Assembly (NCBI GenBank): GCA_016840025.1
Contig: JAEOTF010000415.1
Location: forward strand, 1-11,466
Length of the DNA stretch: 11,466 nt
Source of the DNA: Candidatus Hodarchaeota archaeon
Lineage (GTDB): Archaea; Asgardarchaeota; Heimdallarchaeia; Hodarchaeales; YT1-039
Reading direction: 5' to 3'
Shown: piece by piece, positions 1-7,248 of the stretch
How positions within the stretch are numbered: the stretch's first letter is position 1
Layout of the letters: each line of letters begins with the position of its first letter
The notes under the pieces: model-generated
Told to the model about the DNA's origin: nothing
Databases searched by the model: none
Seen by the model: the letters and a program-made list of their open reading frames with translations, nothing else
Program-made: the position numbers and the translations under genes

Positions 1-800
1 GTTTTTGTCAGGTTCACATTGATGGTTCCGCTGTCAAAGCGTCCCAAACCAGGTCCTTCAGTGTCGGTGAGTGTGATGTTGAATTCGACTGACTCACTGA
101 TAGTAAATGTGCCGTACAGTTCATTATCGGGCGCCCCTGACTCTGTTGTGATTGTGAACCCCGCGACCGACTCCACTATATCATAGGTGTAAATTCCCTA
201 GGTTGTATTTGTCGCCCATGTAAATGACGTATTATGGAGCACAAAGGTCAGAAATTCATTTGTGTCGGGGAATGGGTCGATAGTTTGAATCGTCGTATCA
301 TTGTAGCGGATAGGGAACGTTAACACTGTACCAATACATCTCAGAGTCTTCCCAGCAAGATCGGTCGACCCCCCATAATAGAAGGTGACATTCATATTTC
401 CTTGACCATTAGTCACATTTACTATTTCATATCGAGGAGTAACGACTTGATTATAATTCGTGATAAGTAAGGCTTCGTCAGGTTCTCCAGTTACTGGGTC
501 GATTACCGTACTAAGGTCATACATATAATATTGTTCATAAGGCGTCGCCTGTGTCGAATACGCGTGTTCTTTGGCCATCGGGTCGGGGGAGGACCAACCA
601 GTATCCCAAAAGGATTTTCAATGTCAAAGGCGATTTCATTTTCTCCGGTTAAACATCAACTACCTCTACAACACCACCGGAATCAACAGTTACAACAACT
701 GGTGACGGGGCAGGTTTCAAACTTGTGGAAACATTAGTGCTCTGTTTGAGTTGCTGTTTGATACTGACCACCTTCACGAGAAAACGGAAACATTAAACAT
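1..800 (-). pseudogene. Broken gene for a beta-rich Asn/Thr-rich protein (3' end outside window)
   Basis: On the minus strand an ATG at 798-800 sits four bases after a strong Shine-Dalgarno (GAGAGG, 805-810). Protein-like sequence then runs to the window edge only if three frameshifts and one stop are bridged. Frame changes fall at a T4 run (781-784), a T3 run (651-653) and a C5 run (585-589); adding one base at each gives a continuous product of about 267 codons. A TAG at 198-200 interrupts the last frame, but the same frame continues convincingly below it (GIYTYDIVESVAGFTITTES) to base 1. The longest intact piece is 198-578. The product is rich in Asn, Thr and beta-prone stretches, like an Ig-like or fibre-type surface domain, but I recognise no family and see no signal peptide. 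GC content is clearly higher than in the following genes, suggesting transfer. Decay is the simplest reading; homopolymer sequencing error is possible for the frameshifts but not for the stop. Confidence 0.6.
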
Positions 801-866
801 TTTTCCTCTCACTCTTTCTTTTATGTTAACCAACTACAAACAACCCTTAATAGCTCAAACAACCCC

Positions 867-872
867 AAAAAA
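867..872 (-). terminator. Oligo-T terminator of the toxin operon
   Basis: A run of six T on the minus strand lies eight bases after the TGA of the PIN gene. Oligo-T tracts are the usual intrinsic termination signal in archaea. No stem-loop precedes it. Confidence 0.35.
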
Positions 873-879
873 GGTTAAT

Positions 880-1383
880 TCACAATTTATCAGGTAAATC
901 TTCTAATCTAATACCGATGTTTTGAATGAAATCATCCCATGAAAATATTTGATAATTCTCCCAATCTAATTTTTTTGAAATAATTTCCTTTAATTCATTA
1001 TCGTCACTAACCAAACTATAATTTGAAGCTTTAGCAGTACCTGCTATCCAACAATCCATGTAATCTCTATGTCCTTCTTTTAGAATTTGATCTGCATACT
1101 CAGTAGCATCAGGGATAAACCATGAATGGACTATTTCAAAATAGATTCCCGCTCCAAAAGCTAGTAGGGCTTTATTAGCTCGTGATAAATACTGAGGATT
1201 TGACTCTTTCTGATATAAGCGAATAGCTTTCCATTTTCCTTCTATTAGAGAACAATTTGAAATTTTAATCATATTTGAATGGTTTTTTTGAAGTTCTCGG
1301 AGGATAATGCGGATTTTAGGAATTTTTACGTGAATCCCAAAATAAGGTAAAATATAAGTCGTATCTAATAACCAATTTATCAT
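880..1383 (-). CDS. PIN-domain ribonuclease, VapC-type toxin
   Basis: This 167-residue protein has the layout of a PIN nuclease: an N-terminal strand with an Asp (LLDTTYIL, D7), a Glu in the second motif (SLIEGKW, E48), an Asp in a helix (YMDCWIAGTAKA, D110, with D107 nearby) and a final Asp pair (LVSDDNEL, D127/D128). These are the acidic metal ligands of the family, so the enzyme looks intact. PIN toxins cut RNA, often tRNA or rRNA; the target here cannot be read from sequence. The gene begins one base after the stop of the AbrB-type gene (TAG-A-ATG), and a strong Shine-Dalgarno, GGAGGA, lies in the end of that gene, so the two are co-transcribed. At 167 residues it is longer than the usual 130-140 of VapC. 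Family assignment is secure; the toxin role is inferred from the pairing. Confidence 0.85.
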   Translation of the reverse strand: MINWLLDTTYILPYFGIHVKIPKIRIILRELQKNHSNMIKISNCSLIEGKWKAIRLYQKESNPQYLSRANKALLAFGAGIYFEIVHSWFIPDATEYADQILKEGHRDYMDCWIAGTAKASNYSLVSDDNELKEIISKKLDWENYQIFSWDDFIQNIGIRLEDLPDKL

Positions 1384-1384
1384 T

Positions 1385-1636
1385 CTAGTCCTCCAAAGAA
1401 TACTTCAATTGGCGTTTTTGTTCCTTTTCTAACTCTATTTCTATTTCTTCCGGAGTTAATGGTTTACTTAGTGGTGGGAGTTCTAATAGTTCTAATAAAT
1501 CAGGAATTTTACGAATTAGTATGGTATCTTTTTGAATTTCCAAGAATACTTTATCACCTGGATTTAAACCTAATAAATGACGTAGATTTTTAGGTAGAAA
1601 GAGCTCTCCTTTACTTCCAACTTTCAACTCGATCAA
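1385..1636 (-). CDS. AbrB/SpoVT-type antitoxin (VapB-like)
   Basis: An 83-residue protein. Residues 1-45 form a swapped-hairpin AbrB DNA-binding domain, recognisable from KVGSKGELFLPK followed by LGLNPGDKVFLEI and a terminal strand TILIRKI. Residues 46-83 are a charged tail rich in Leu, Glu and Lys, the part that in such antitoxins wraps the toxin. The start is a TTG (1634-1636): an in-frame TGA lies only seven codons upstream with no ATG or GTG between, and a GGTG Shine-Dalgarno is correctly placed. It precedes the PIN gene by one base. As in other VapBC pairs it should neutralise the nuclease and repress its own promoter, whose TATA-like box lies about 30-40 bases upstream. Function is inferred from family and context. 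Confidence 0.8.
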   Translation of the reverse strand: MIELKVGSKGELFLPKNLRHLLGLNPGDKVFLEIQKDTILIRKIPDLLELLELPPLSKPLTPEEIEIELEKEQKRQLKYSLED

Positions 1637-1665
1637 ATGCTCTACACCAGATGGTCAGATGTTCC

Positions 1666-1680
1666 GATAATATAAAAAAC
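1666..1680 (-). promoter_or_regulatory. TATA-like promoter of the AbrB/PIN operon
   Basis: On the minus strand a run of T leads into TTTTTTATATTATC. It lies 30-40 bases upstream of the TTG start, so transcription would begin about ten bases before the gene. A purine-rich stretch (CAGAAG) precedes it, as a BRE would. Assigned by position and match only. Confidence 0.4.
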
Positions 1681-1732
1681 TTCTGATCTCAGTTGTTGAG
1701 GGTTGATGCTGAGGAAAAGCTGATAAACGTGA

Positions 1733-1843
1733 TTATTTATAGAATGTTAATTTTTGTAACTTACAGTCAGGTTTCTTATACAATTTGAAAGAATTAGAAT
1801 CGATTACCTTTTCAAGACGAGTAAAACGAGCAATTGCTTGCTT
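1733..1843 (-). pseudogene. Possible 36-codon remnant of a lost gene
   Basis: Between the antitoxin and the amidotransferase, a minus-strand frame opens after a TAG and reads as plausible protein (KQAIARFTRLEKVIDSNSFK, then a Lys-rich tail ending in LTFYK) before TAA at 1733-1735. It has no start codon or ribosome binding site, so it is not an intact gene. The composition is protein-like and could be the C-terminal scrap of a basic protein such as a transposase, but I cannot name a family. It may be chance. The rest of 1637-1893 shows only the antitoxin promoter. Confidence 0.2.
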
Positions 1844-1893
1844 CTAAGTATAATATTTGGACAATTGTGTTGATTTTATTCATAATTCTATAA

Positions 1894-2639
1894 TCAACAA
1901 TAACTTTGGTAAAAATTCGATAAAATTTCACTATTATTTGGGAAATCCGGTAGTTTACTCCTCACAATGCCTGGATCTAAGCCAAGATCTTTTATTAATT
2001 TTTTATAGGTCTTAATTAAAGTCAAAAAGTCATTATAATTAAATTCTGGGTGAAATTGAACTCCAAACACACTAGTATTAGGTATTTCAAAAATTTGAAT
2101 AAATTCATGATTCATATGTTGATGTGATGACAAAATATCAACTTTTTCTGATTTAATTTGATTATAATGAAAGGTATATGCCTGAAAATCGGTTTCATAG
2201 TTTTTTAGAAGTGGATGTGTAGTTTTGTTGATATTGACATTTGTAATTCCAATTTCTGGATCTTCCAGATAAATAACACTTCCAGAATCATATGATTCAA
2301 TTAATAATTGTGCGCCAAAGCATATTCCCAACATAGGAAGTTTATCAGCTTTTTTCGAGTTCAGATTTGCTTTTATTGTTTCTTTTATGAACTTCCTTGA
2401 TTCCACTATCCAATTGATTTCACTAGTAACTTCTGTTATACCACCCGAAAAGATTAGAGGTTTTGGAGGAAGCTCAAATAATATCTCCGCATTATTAACG
2501 ATTGAAACTATTTTTGCACTAATATTGAATTCATGTAATCTTTTACAATTAAATAACCATAACCCCAATTTTGGCTAACCTTTCCATCGGCTTCAACGAC
2601 TATAACATCTACTTTAGACAAATTATCCACTTTTACCAT
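1894..2639 (-). CDS. Class I glutamine amidotransferase (GMP-synthase-subunit-like), frameshifted near N terminus
   Basis: A stand-alone GATase-1 domain. The catalytic triad is present: the nucleophile elbow LGICFGAQLL (Cys) and FGVQFHPEF (His and Glu), with an upstream IFSGG loop. Such enzymes release ammonia from glutamine or cut gamma-glutamyl bonds; no synthetase domain is attached, so the substrate is unknown. In the downstream frame the first usable codon is a TTG at 2566-2568, which would lack the first Rossmann strand. That strand lies in another frame from an ATG at 2637-2639 (KVDVIVVEADGKVSQNWGYG) and joins the main frame if one A is added to the A4 run at 2541-2544, giving YLIVKRLHEF and a 248-residue product. 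The ATG lies two bases after the stop of the upstream membrane-protein gene, so the two form an operon. The frameshift may be a real lesion or a homopolymer error. Confidence 0.8.
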
Positions 2640-2641
2640 TT

Positions 2642-4013
2642 TTACCCACTTTCTGAATATCTGAGATAAAGAATAATTAGCAATCCTGTCATAAACGCAC
2701 CACCTGCGATAATTAATAATTGCAGAATTGGAGTGAATGAATTAGAAGTGTCTAAAATATCTAAAACCAATCCAATAACTTCCACTATGCCAACTATTGT
2801 AAATAGTAAGGCAATAGTATTTAATGATTCTTCTCGTTGTTCTTTCTGCCGTTCATAGAGCTGAGTCAGCAATTCGTTAGTCAATCTTAATTTTTCTTGA
2901 AGATTTTGAACTATTTGATCGGTAAGCCATCGTTCATTTAATTCATTAAGTAAACGTCTTTTTTCAGTATCGAAGGTTATTTTTACACCTTTAAGTTGAG
3001 ACAGAAGTCTATCAACAGCATTTTCAAAATTTCGTATTTCTAATATTGCTTTATGAATTTCTTTTCTATTTAATTGTCTATAATGTCTATTGAAAGAAGC
3101 TAAAGCATATTCTACTATTTCTGTAAGGATATCAAGAAACTGCCACTTAGCTTGAGCAATTTCAACTAATCTTACATAATCATAGACAGGTCTATTGGTT
3201 TGCGAATAGTCTTGCTTTTGAGAAGATGTAAAAATCAAAGAATGCCCCCAACCAAAATAGATCCATCTATTGTCATATATAGAATAATCTTCTATTTCCA
3301 TCTGGCGTGTCGGTGTTACTAGAAAGCGAAATTCTTCTCCTGGATTCTTTAACTTGAATAAATCATCATTATGAATATGGTAGATACGATGTGTCCACGG
3401 GAGGAAATGTTGGCTCTTTTCAACTTCATAAATATTGGGTAAGAAATCAAATTGAAAATGAGGTATTTCTAATTCTATTATTTTATTTCTATAATGTTCT
3501 GTCAACTCAAAAGAAATATCTTCAAAATATTGCTTAAATAATACATTTATAGCTTCAGAAACTTCTTCTAATTGTAAAATAGTTAATTTCTCTTTTGCTT
3601 TGATTTCTACTTTTACACTACAGGTGGCTACTCCAGATTCATGAAAATAGAAGTAAACAGGTGAAAATTCTAATGAGTTTTCGGGAAACATGGAGGTAAT
3701 TTTCTCCGATATGAGGATTGATTTTTCTTGGGGTATATCTCCCGTGATTTCTGCCATAACAAACGAATTATCTTCACCTGGGGGAATGAAAACTCCTTTG
3801 GATAATTTAAAATCTTCAGATCCTTCTAATTTCCATATTGCTTTTTGATTTATCTTTTTAAGTTCAATAGATTCTCTATTAAGTTCTGTCACTAATTTTT
3901 GCCTAATATCATTTGATTTTGCAAACCTAAGTTCATCTTTTATTAATATAGATAAAAGTGTTAAATGGAGTAAAGATATATTCAACAATTTCCTCAAATT
4001 CTAATTCAGTCAT
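2642..4013 (-). CDS. Uncharacterised coiled-coil protein with two C-terminal membrane helices, frameshifted near N terminus
   Basis: I do not recognise the family. The last 60 residues hold two hydrophobic helices (about 394-415 and 422-445 of the 451-residue main frame) with a short loop between them. They follow a long helical, Arg/Glu-rich region (about 290-390) likely to form coiled coils. Most of the protein, including a beta-rich N-terminal half, should be cytoplasmic. The layout recalls CorA-like or RMND1/DUF155-like proteins, but no GMN motif is present. The main frame would start at TTG 3995-3997, but its first 20 or so residues look like noise. A better N terminus starts at ATG 4011-4013 with a GTGAT Shine-Dalgarno (MTELEFEEIVEYIFTPFNTF) and enters the main frame as YINKDELRFAKSND if one A is removed from the A4 run at 3938-3941, giving 456 residues. 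It is the first gene of an operon with the amidotransferase. Confidence 0.65.
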
Positions 4014-4055
4014 AAAACATCACTAAGACACTACATTTCATCAACAGGAGTAAAA

Positions 4056-4067
4056 CTATATTATATT
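4056..4067 (-). promoter_or_regulatory. TATA-like promoter of the membrane-protein/amidotransferase operon
   Basis: The minus strand reads AATATAATATAG, flanked by A-rich sequence, about 45-55 bases upstream of the ATG at 4013. This predicts a leader of roughly 20-25 bases carrying the GTGAT ribosome binding site. Its position supports the 4013 start over the internal TTG at 3997. Confidence 0.4.
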
Positions 4068-4188
4068 TTCATAAATTATTGTCAATATACAGAGATCCTC
4101 AACAAATGTTACCAGTCAATTAGGTTAATGTGCTGAACACTTGAAAGAGACTAAGAGAATGAGGTGTATAAACCCTTAGAGCCAGTAT

Positions 4189-4428
4189 CTAGTCAATCTC
4201 TTCTTCTGCTACTGTTTCTAGTTTGTACAGCACACTTGATCCACGTAAAGTTTCGTGAACTTGGACTGACAGTGACATAATATCCTCAAGGTCCACTTTC
4301 CGACCATGATCATATTCCAAGTCATAATGCCCGGTAATAGGTCTGAATCCAAGACCAGTGAGTCTTTGCATAACTAAACGAGGATTTTCACCTTCGCTGG
4401 AATGCCACAGAATCAAGTAAGTCTTCAT
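4189..4428 (-). CDS. Small conserved-looking hypothetical protein (79 aa)
   Basis: A compact acidic protein beginning MKTYLILWHSSEGENP and containing LGFRPITGHYDLEYDHGRK, followed by a helix and a last strand (SSVLYKLETV). The strand-helix-strand order with Trp8, a GF/GHYDLEYD core and a C-terminal strand suggests a small ferredoxin-like alpha/beta fold. I have an impression of similar 75-90 residue proteins in archaea, but no named family or function can be given. The start is a clear ATG; no strong Shine-Dalgarno precedes it, so it may have a short leader or none. It stands alone between the operon on its left and the divergent beta-helix gene on its right. Codon use and GC content match its neighbours, so it is probably a real, native gene. 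Confidence 0.65.
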   Translation of the reverse strand: MKTYLILWHSSEGENPRLVMQRLTGLGFRPITGHYDLEYDHGRKVDLEDIMSLSVQVHETLRGSSVLYKLETVAEEEID

Positions 4429-4588
4429 GATACAATCTATATCGCTAAGGAATTTAAGATTTCATATCTTGAAGTCAAATGAAAAAAGTCTATCTTAATG
4501 CTCTAACTCTAATTTGAGTGGTAAAATCTAATTATAATGATTACTGAATCCATTCTTAAGGCAACCACATACCACTTCAACCTATTAT

Positions 4589-4602
4589 ATTGATAGATCA
4601 AT
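4589..4602. repeat. Short palindrome, possible operator
   Basis: ATTGAT, two bases, ATCAAT: a perfect six-base inverted repeat in the middle of the divergent promoter region, about 85-100 bases upstream of the beta-helix gene's likely TATA boxes. It could bind a dimeric regulator, but symmetric six-mers are common in AT-rich DNA. Confidence 0.15.
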
Positions 4603-4698
4603 TTTTACATCCTTTACAACCTTATGAGTAACGACAGATTTTAGTTTTATTGTTATTATAGTTTCTGTCCTAATATATTAACTAGAATAGCTTATTAA

Positions 4699-4712
4699 TG
4701 ATTTTAAAATTT
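4699..4712 (+). promoter_or_regulatory. Candidate TATA box for the beta-helix gene
   Basis: GATTTTAAAATTTATG lies about 70-80 bases before the TTG start and would give a leader near 45 bases. TAATATATTAA near 4674-4684 is an alternative. Neither is decisive. Confidence 0.25.
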
Positions 4713-4778
4713 ATGAGAAAAATTCATGTATATTCTTGAAGATGATAAGACCAAAGTTTTGCAGAAGGTCCGATAACA

Positions 4779-7193
4779 TTGAAGATAAAAGAAAAAGCAT
4801 CAATCATTTTGTTATTATTTGGTATTATCTTTATAATCACTTCTAAATCAATCGGTTATGGAGTGGAAAACGTCCTTTACAAAGATTCTTCCCATGATGA
4901 TAAAATAATGTACTCTATAAGTTTTTCCATTGAAAATACAACAGTTTGGACCAATATCAATCTTGAATTAAACGAATCAATTAAAGTAGAGGAAGGTGGC
5001 AATTTAACTATTATCAATTCAAACATAAACTTCACTAACAGTGAATTTGGATTTGAGGTAAATAATAGTATATTAAATATTGAAAATAGTCGGATTTTCA
5101 GCGGTGGAAGGGGGATTGAGGGAGAAACAAACGGTATGATTATTCTGAAGAACGTTTCATTTTCAGATTTTTCAGATGACGTAATAAATCTAGAAGGAGA
5201 TTATAGTGTAGTCATTGATGCATCCCTATTTGAAAATAATAAGAAAGACGCGGTACAACTTGCAGATACAATGAACTTTGCTAATATTTCTAATTCGTGG
5301 TTTATTAATAATAATAAAGACGCCTTTAATATTGAAGGTGTGTTTCTTTATATAGAAAATTGCAATATCGATGATCATGAAGACGAAGGGATTCAATTTG
5401 ATGGACCTGGATCAATTTCTGTAAAAGATACGATAATTAGGCAATGTGGAGCTAATGGTATACGAATACGTGGTTATGAGGGAGTAGCTTTATTGAACAA
5501 CGTAACTTTACAAGATTGTGCTGAAAATGGGATACAAATCTCTGAAGGAGAAACAGAGGCTAATATTACTGATTGTTTTTTCCTAAATAATGGTAAAGAT
5601 GGATTGAATATTGAAGGGGTTGAATTATATGTTGATAACTGTAATTTCTCTGGACAGGGAGATGAAGGAATCCAATTTGATGGGCCAGGGTCTATTATAG
5701 TTAAAAATACCATAATAAGTAATATCGCCCAAGATGGAATAAAAATTAGGGATTATAATGGCACAGCTCTTATAGAAAATGTTAAATTAGAAAATTGTGG
5801 GGATGATGGTCTTCAGATAACAGAAGGAGAAACTATTGTTATATTAAGAAACTCTACCGCAAAATATAACATGGAAAATGGATTTGAGATAGATACTGCG
5901 AATTTTACGGAAATTTCGGACTGTTCATTTTATGGGAATGGAGTTCATGGTATAGGTTTTCTCAAGTTAGGAGATGTAGCTATAACAAACAGTACATTAA
6001 GAGATAATGATGGATATGGAATTTATGGGGCAAATTCTACTAATCTACGGATTGAATCTAGTAATGTTAGAGATAATGCTGGAGATGGCATTAATCTTTA
6101 CTCAATAGAATTTATTGAGATTGAATCTGCTCACATTTATGACAATCGAGGAACTTCGGGAGGTAGTAATGGAATTACAATTCATAAGTCAGAAGTTATA
6201 GTAAATAACTCAAAAATTGAAGGGAATTCAGGTCTTGGGATAAAGATAGATCAATCTAATGCTACTATTTTCAATAACACTATCTCATCGAATGAAGGAA
6301 GTGGCTTATCTCTTTTCTTTAATTCATCAGCTTATATTTTGAATAACACAATAATGAATAATGATGGCAATGGTATTTATTTTGATAACACAACTATTGG
6401 TACCGTAAATTATAATATTATCATGACTAATCAGCAATGGGGTATCTATGCAGAAGAAAGAACCGATAATAGAACAATAGATGCAAATAATAATTACTGG
6501 GGATCAAATAGTGGTCCAGCGCTTCATCTGATACTAGATGGAGAACAGGATGAATATCAAGGCCCTATTAATGTTACATTTATCCTTTCTGATGATCAAA
6601 CTATTATTCTCTATAAACCACCAACAATTGAGGATCCAAGTGAAATGGACTATAGAATGTTATTTTTAATACTAGCAGGAATTATCACTATGCTAGTTAC
6701 CTTTAGTTTTAGTTATGGGATCTTTTTAAGAAACAAATGGAAGAATCAGACACATCCTCAGCATTTACTTCTATTAACTACTGAATCGGGACTTTTGTTA
6801 GTAGGATTCTCATTTAAAACACAAAAAAAGAATATTGGAATAGTTTCTGGATTTATTTCAGCGATTAACACCTTTTGTAAACACTTAGCTGATGATTCCG
6901 TAAAGTTAGAAGGGTCAGAACTTGAAGAAATTAAGCATCAGAATATTACGATTCTCCTTCGAGTAATTGGTAAGTGGTCGATAGCCTTGATAATGGCAAA
7001 ATCTAACCTTTTAGTACGGAGAAGACTACAAAGGTTTGTAAATGATGTTTTAAAAACCTCACTATTAGATACAAATGATGAAATACTTAAACTCAGCGAA
7101 GCAAGAGATAAAGAGTTTGCCAAGCTTGCTACTAAACATTTTGCAGATTTTCCAATTGATCATAACAAAAACGAATTAAATCAAAAAGAATAA
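4779..7193 (+). CDS. Membrane-anchored parallel beta-helix protein with cytoplasmic longin/roadblock-like domain
   Basis: An 804-residue protein in four parts. Residues 1-28 are a signal peptide (Lys-rich start, then IILLLFGIIFIITSKSIGYG). Residues about 40-605 are Asn/Gly-rich coils of about 22-24 residues with recurring G-I/L-x-I and NN/DN turns, typical of right-handed parallel beta-helix (PbH1/NosD-like) domains. Residues 627-652 are one membrane helix followed by basic RNKWK, placing the N-terminal part outside. Residues about 660-755 begin HLLLLTTESGLLLVGFSF and continue through VSGFISAINTF to a final VRRRLQRFVNDV helix; this strand, helix and sheet order resembles the longin/roadblock-like domains that in archaea associate with small GTPases. 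A charged tail ends the protein. The start is TTG, since TAA lies just upstream with no other start; AAGGTC precedes it. The ectodomain fold and topology are secure. The cytoplasmic assignment rests on pattern recognition. Confidence 0.85.
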   Translation: MKIKEKASIILLLFGIIFIITSKSIGYGVENVLYKDSSHDDKIMYSISFSIENTTVWTNINLELNESIKVEEGGNLTIINSNINFTNSEFGFEVNNSILNIENSRIFSGGRGIEGETNGMIILKNVSFSDFSDDVINLEGDYSVVIDASLFENNKKDAVQLADTMNFANISNSWFINNNKDAFNIEGVFLYIENCNIDDHEDEGIQFDGPGSISVKDTIIRQCGANGIRIRGYEGVALLNNVTLQDCAENGIQISEGETEANITDCFFLNNGKDGLNIEGVELYVDNCNFSGQGDEGIQFDGPGSIIVKNTIISNIAQDGIKIRDYNGTALIENVKLENCGDDGLQITEGETIVILRNSTAKYNMENGFEIDTANFTEISDCSFYGNGVHGIGFLKLGDVAITNSTLRDNDGYGIYGANSTNLRIESSNVRDNAGDGINLYSIEFIEIESAHIYDNRGTSGGSNGITIHKSEVIVNNSKIEGNSGLGIKIDQSNATIFNNTISSNEGSGLSLFFNSSAYILNNTIMNNDGNGIYFDNTTIGTVNYNIIMTNQQWGIYAEERTDNRTIDANNNYWGSNSGPALHLILDGEQDEYQGPINVTFILSDDQTIILYKPPTIEDPSEMDYRMLFLILAGIITMLVTFSFSYGIFLRNKWKNQTHPQHLLLLTTESGLLLVGFSFKTQKKNIGIVSGFISAINTFCKHLADDSVKLEGSELEEIKHQNITILLRVIGKWSIALIMAKSNLLVRRRLQRFVNDVLKTSLLDTNDEILKLSEARDKEFAKLATKHFADFPIDHNKNELNQKE
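5280..5837 (+). repeat. Tandem in-frame duplication, 2 x 279 bp, inside the beta-helix
   Basis: The stretch 5280-5558 is repeated as 5559-5837, a period of 279 bases or 93 residues, about four beta-helix coils. Matching landmarks appear in the same order in both copies: an N-terminal ISNSWF/ITDCFF, NIEGVFLYIENCN/NIEGVELYVDNCN, DEGIQFDGPGSI (identical), GIRIRGY/GIKIRDY, NGIQISEGET/DGLQITEGET. The copies have diverged at many sites, so the event is not recent. Confidence 0.85.
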
Positions 7194-7248
7194 ATCACGA
7201 GTTTTAAGGAGTAAGAAGGTAATGAGTTTGTTATTAAAGGGGAATAGT

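Larger units (their letters stand above)
4429..4778. other. 350-bp divergent intergenic region
   Basis: This AT-rich stretch separates the 79-residue gene (minus) from the beta-helix gene (plus) and must hold both promoters. I see no open frame worth calling, no tRNA and no GC-rich structure. Two small symmetric elements stand out: AAGAT-TTCAT-ATCTT near 4458-4472 and the perfect palindrome ATTGAT-AG-ATCAAT at 4589-4602. Confidence 0.5.

Noticed and set aside
198..200. TAG read through as pyrrolysine or another residue
   Set aside because: TAG ends several apparently normal genes in this window (1385, 4189, 9120, 9538), and the same gene also has frameshifts, so a nonsense mutation is simpler.
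531..737. Plus-strand open frame of 68 codons
   Set aside because: It lies opposite the broken minus-strand gene, which has a ribosome binding site and protein-like sequence; this frame has neither.
2541..2550. Programmed ribosomal frameshift in the amidotransferase
   Set aside because: No convincing slippery heptamer with a downstream structure, and the adjacent gene needs a shift of opposite sign.
2387..2578. Plus-strand open frame opposite the amidotransferase
   Set aside because: Antisense to the conserved amidotransferase domain, with low-complexity product and no start signals.
5474..5713. Minus-strand open frame inside the beta-helix gene
   Set aside because: Antisense shadow of the duplicated beta-helix coils.
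6938..7123. Minus-strand open frame inside the cytoplasmic domain
   Set aside because: Antisense shadow; Ser/Leu-rich product with no family features.
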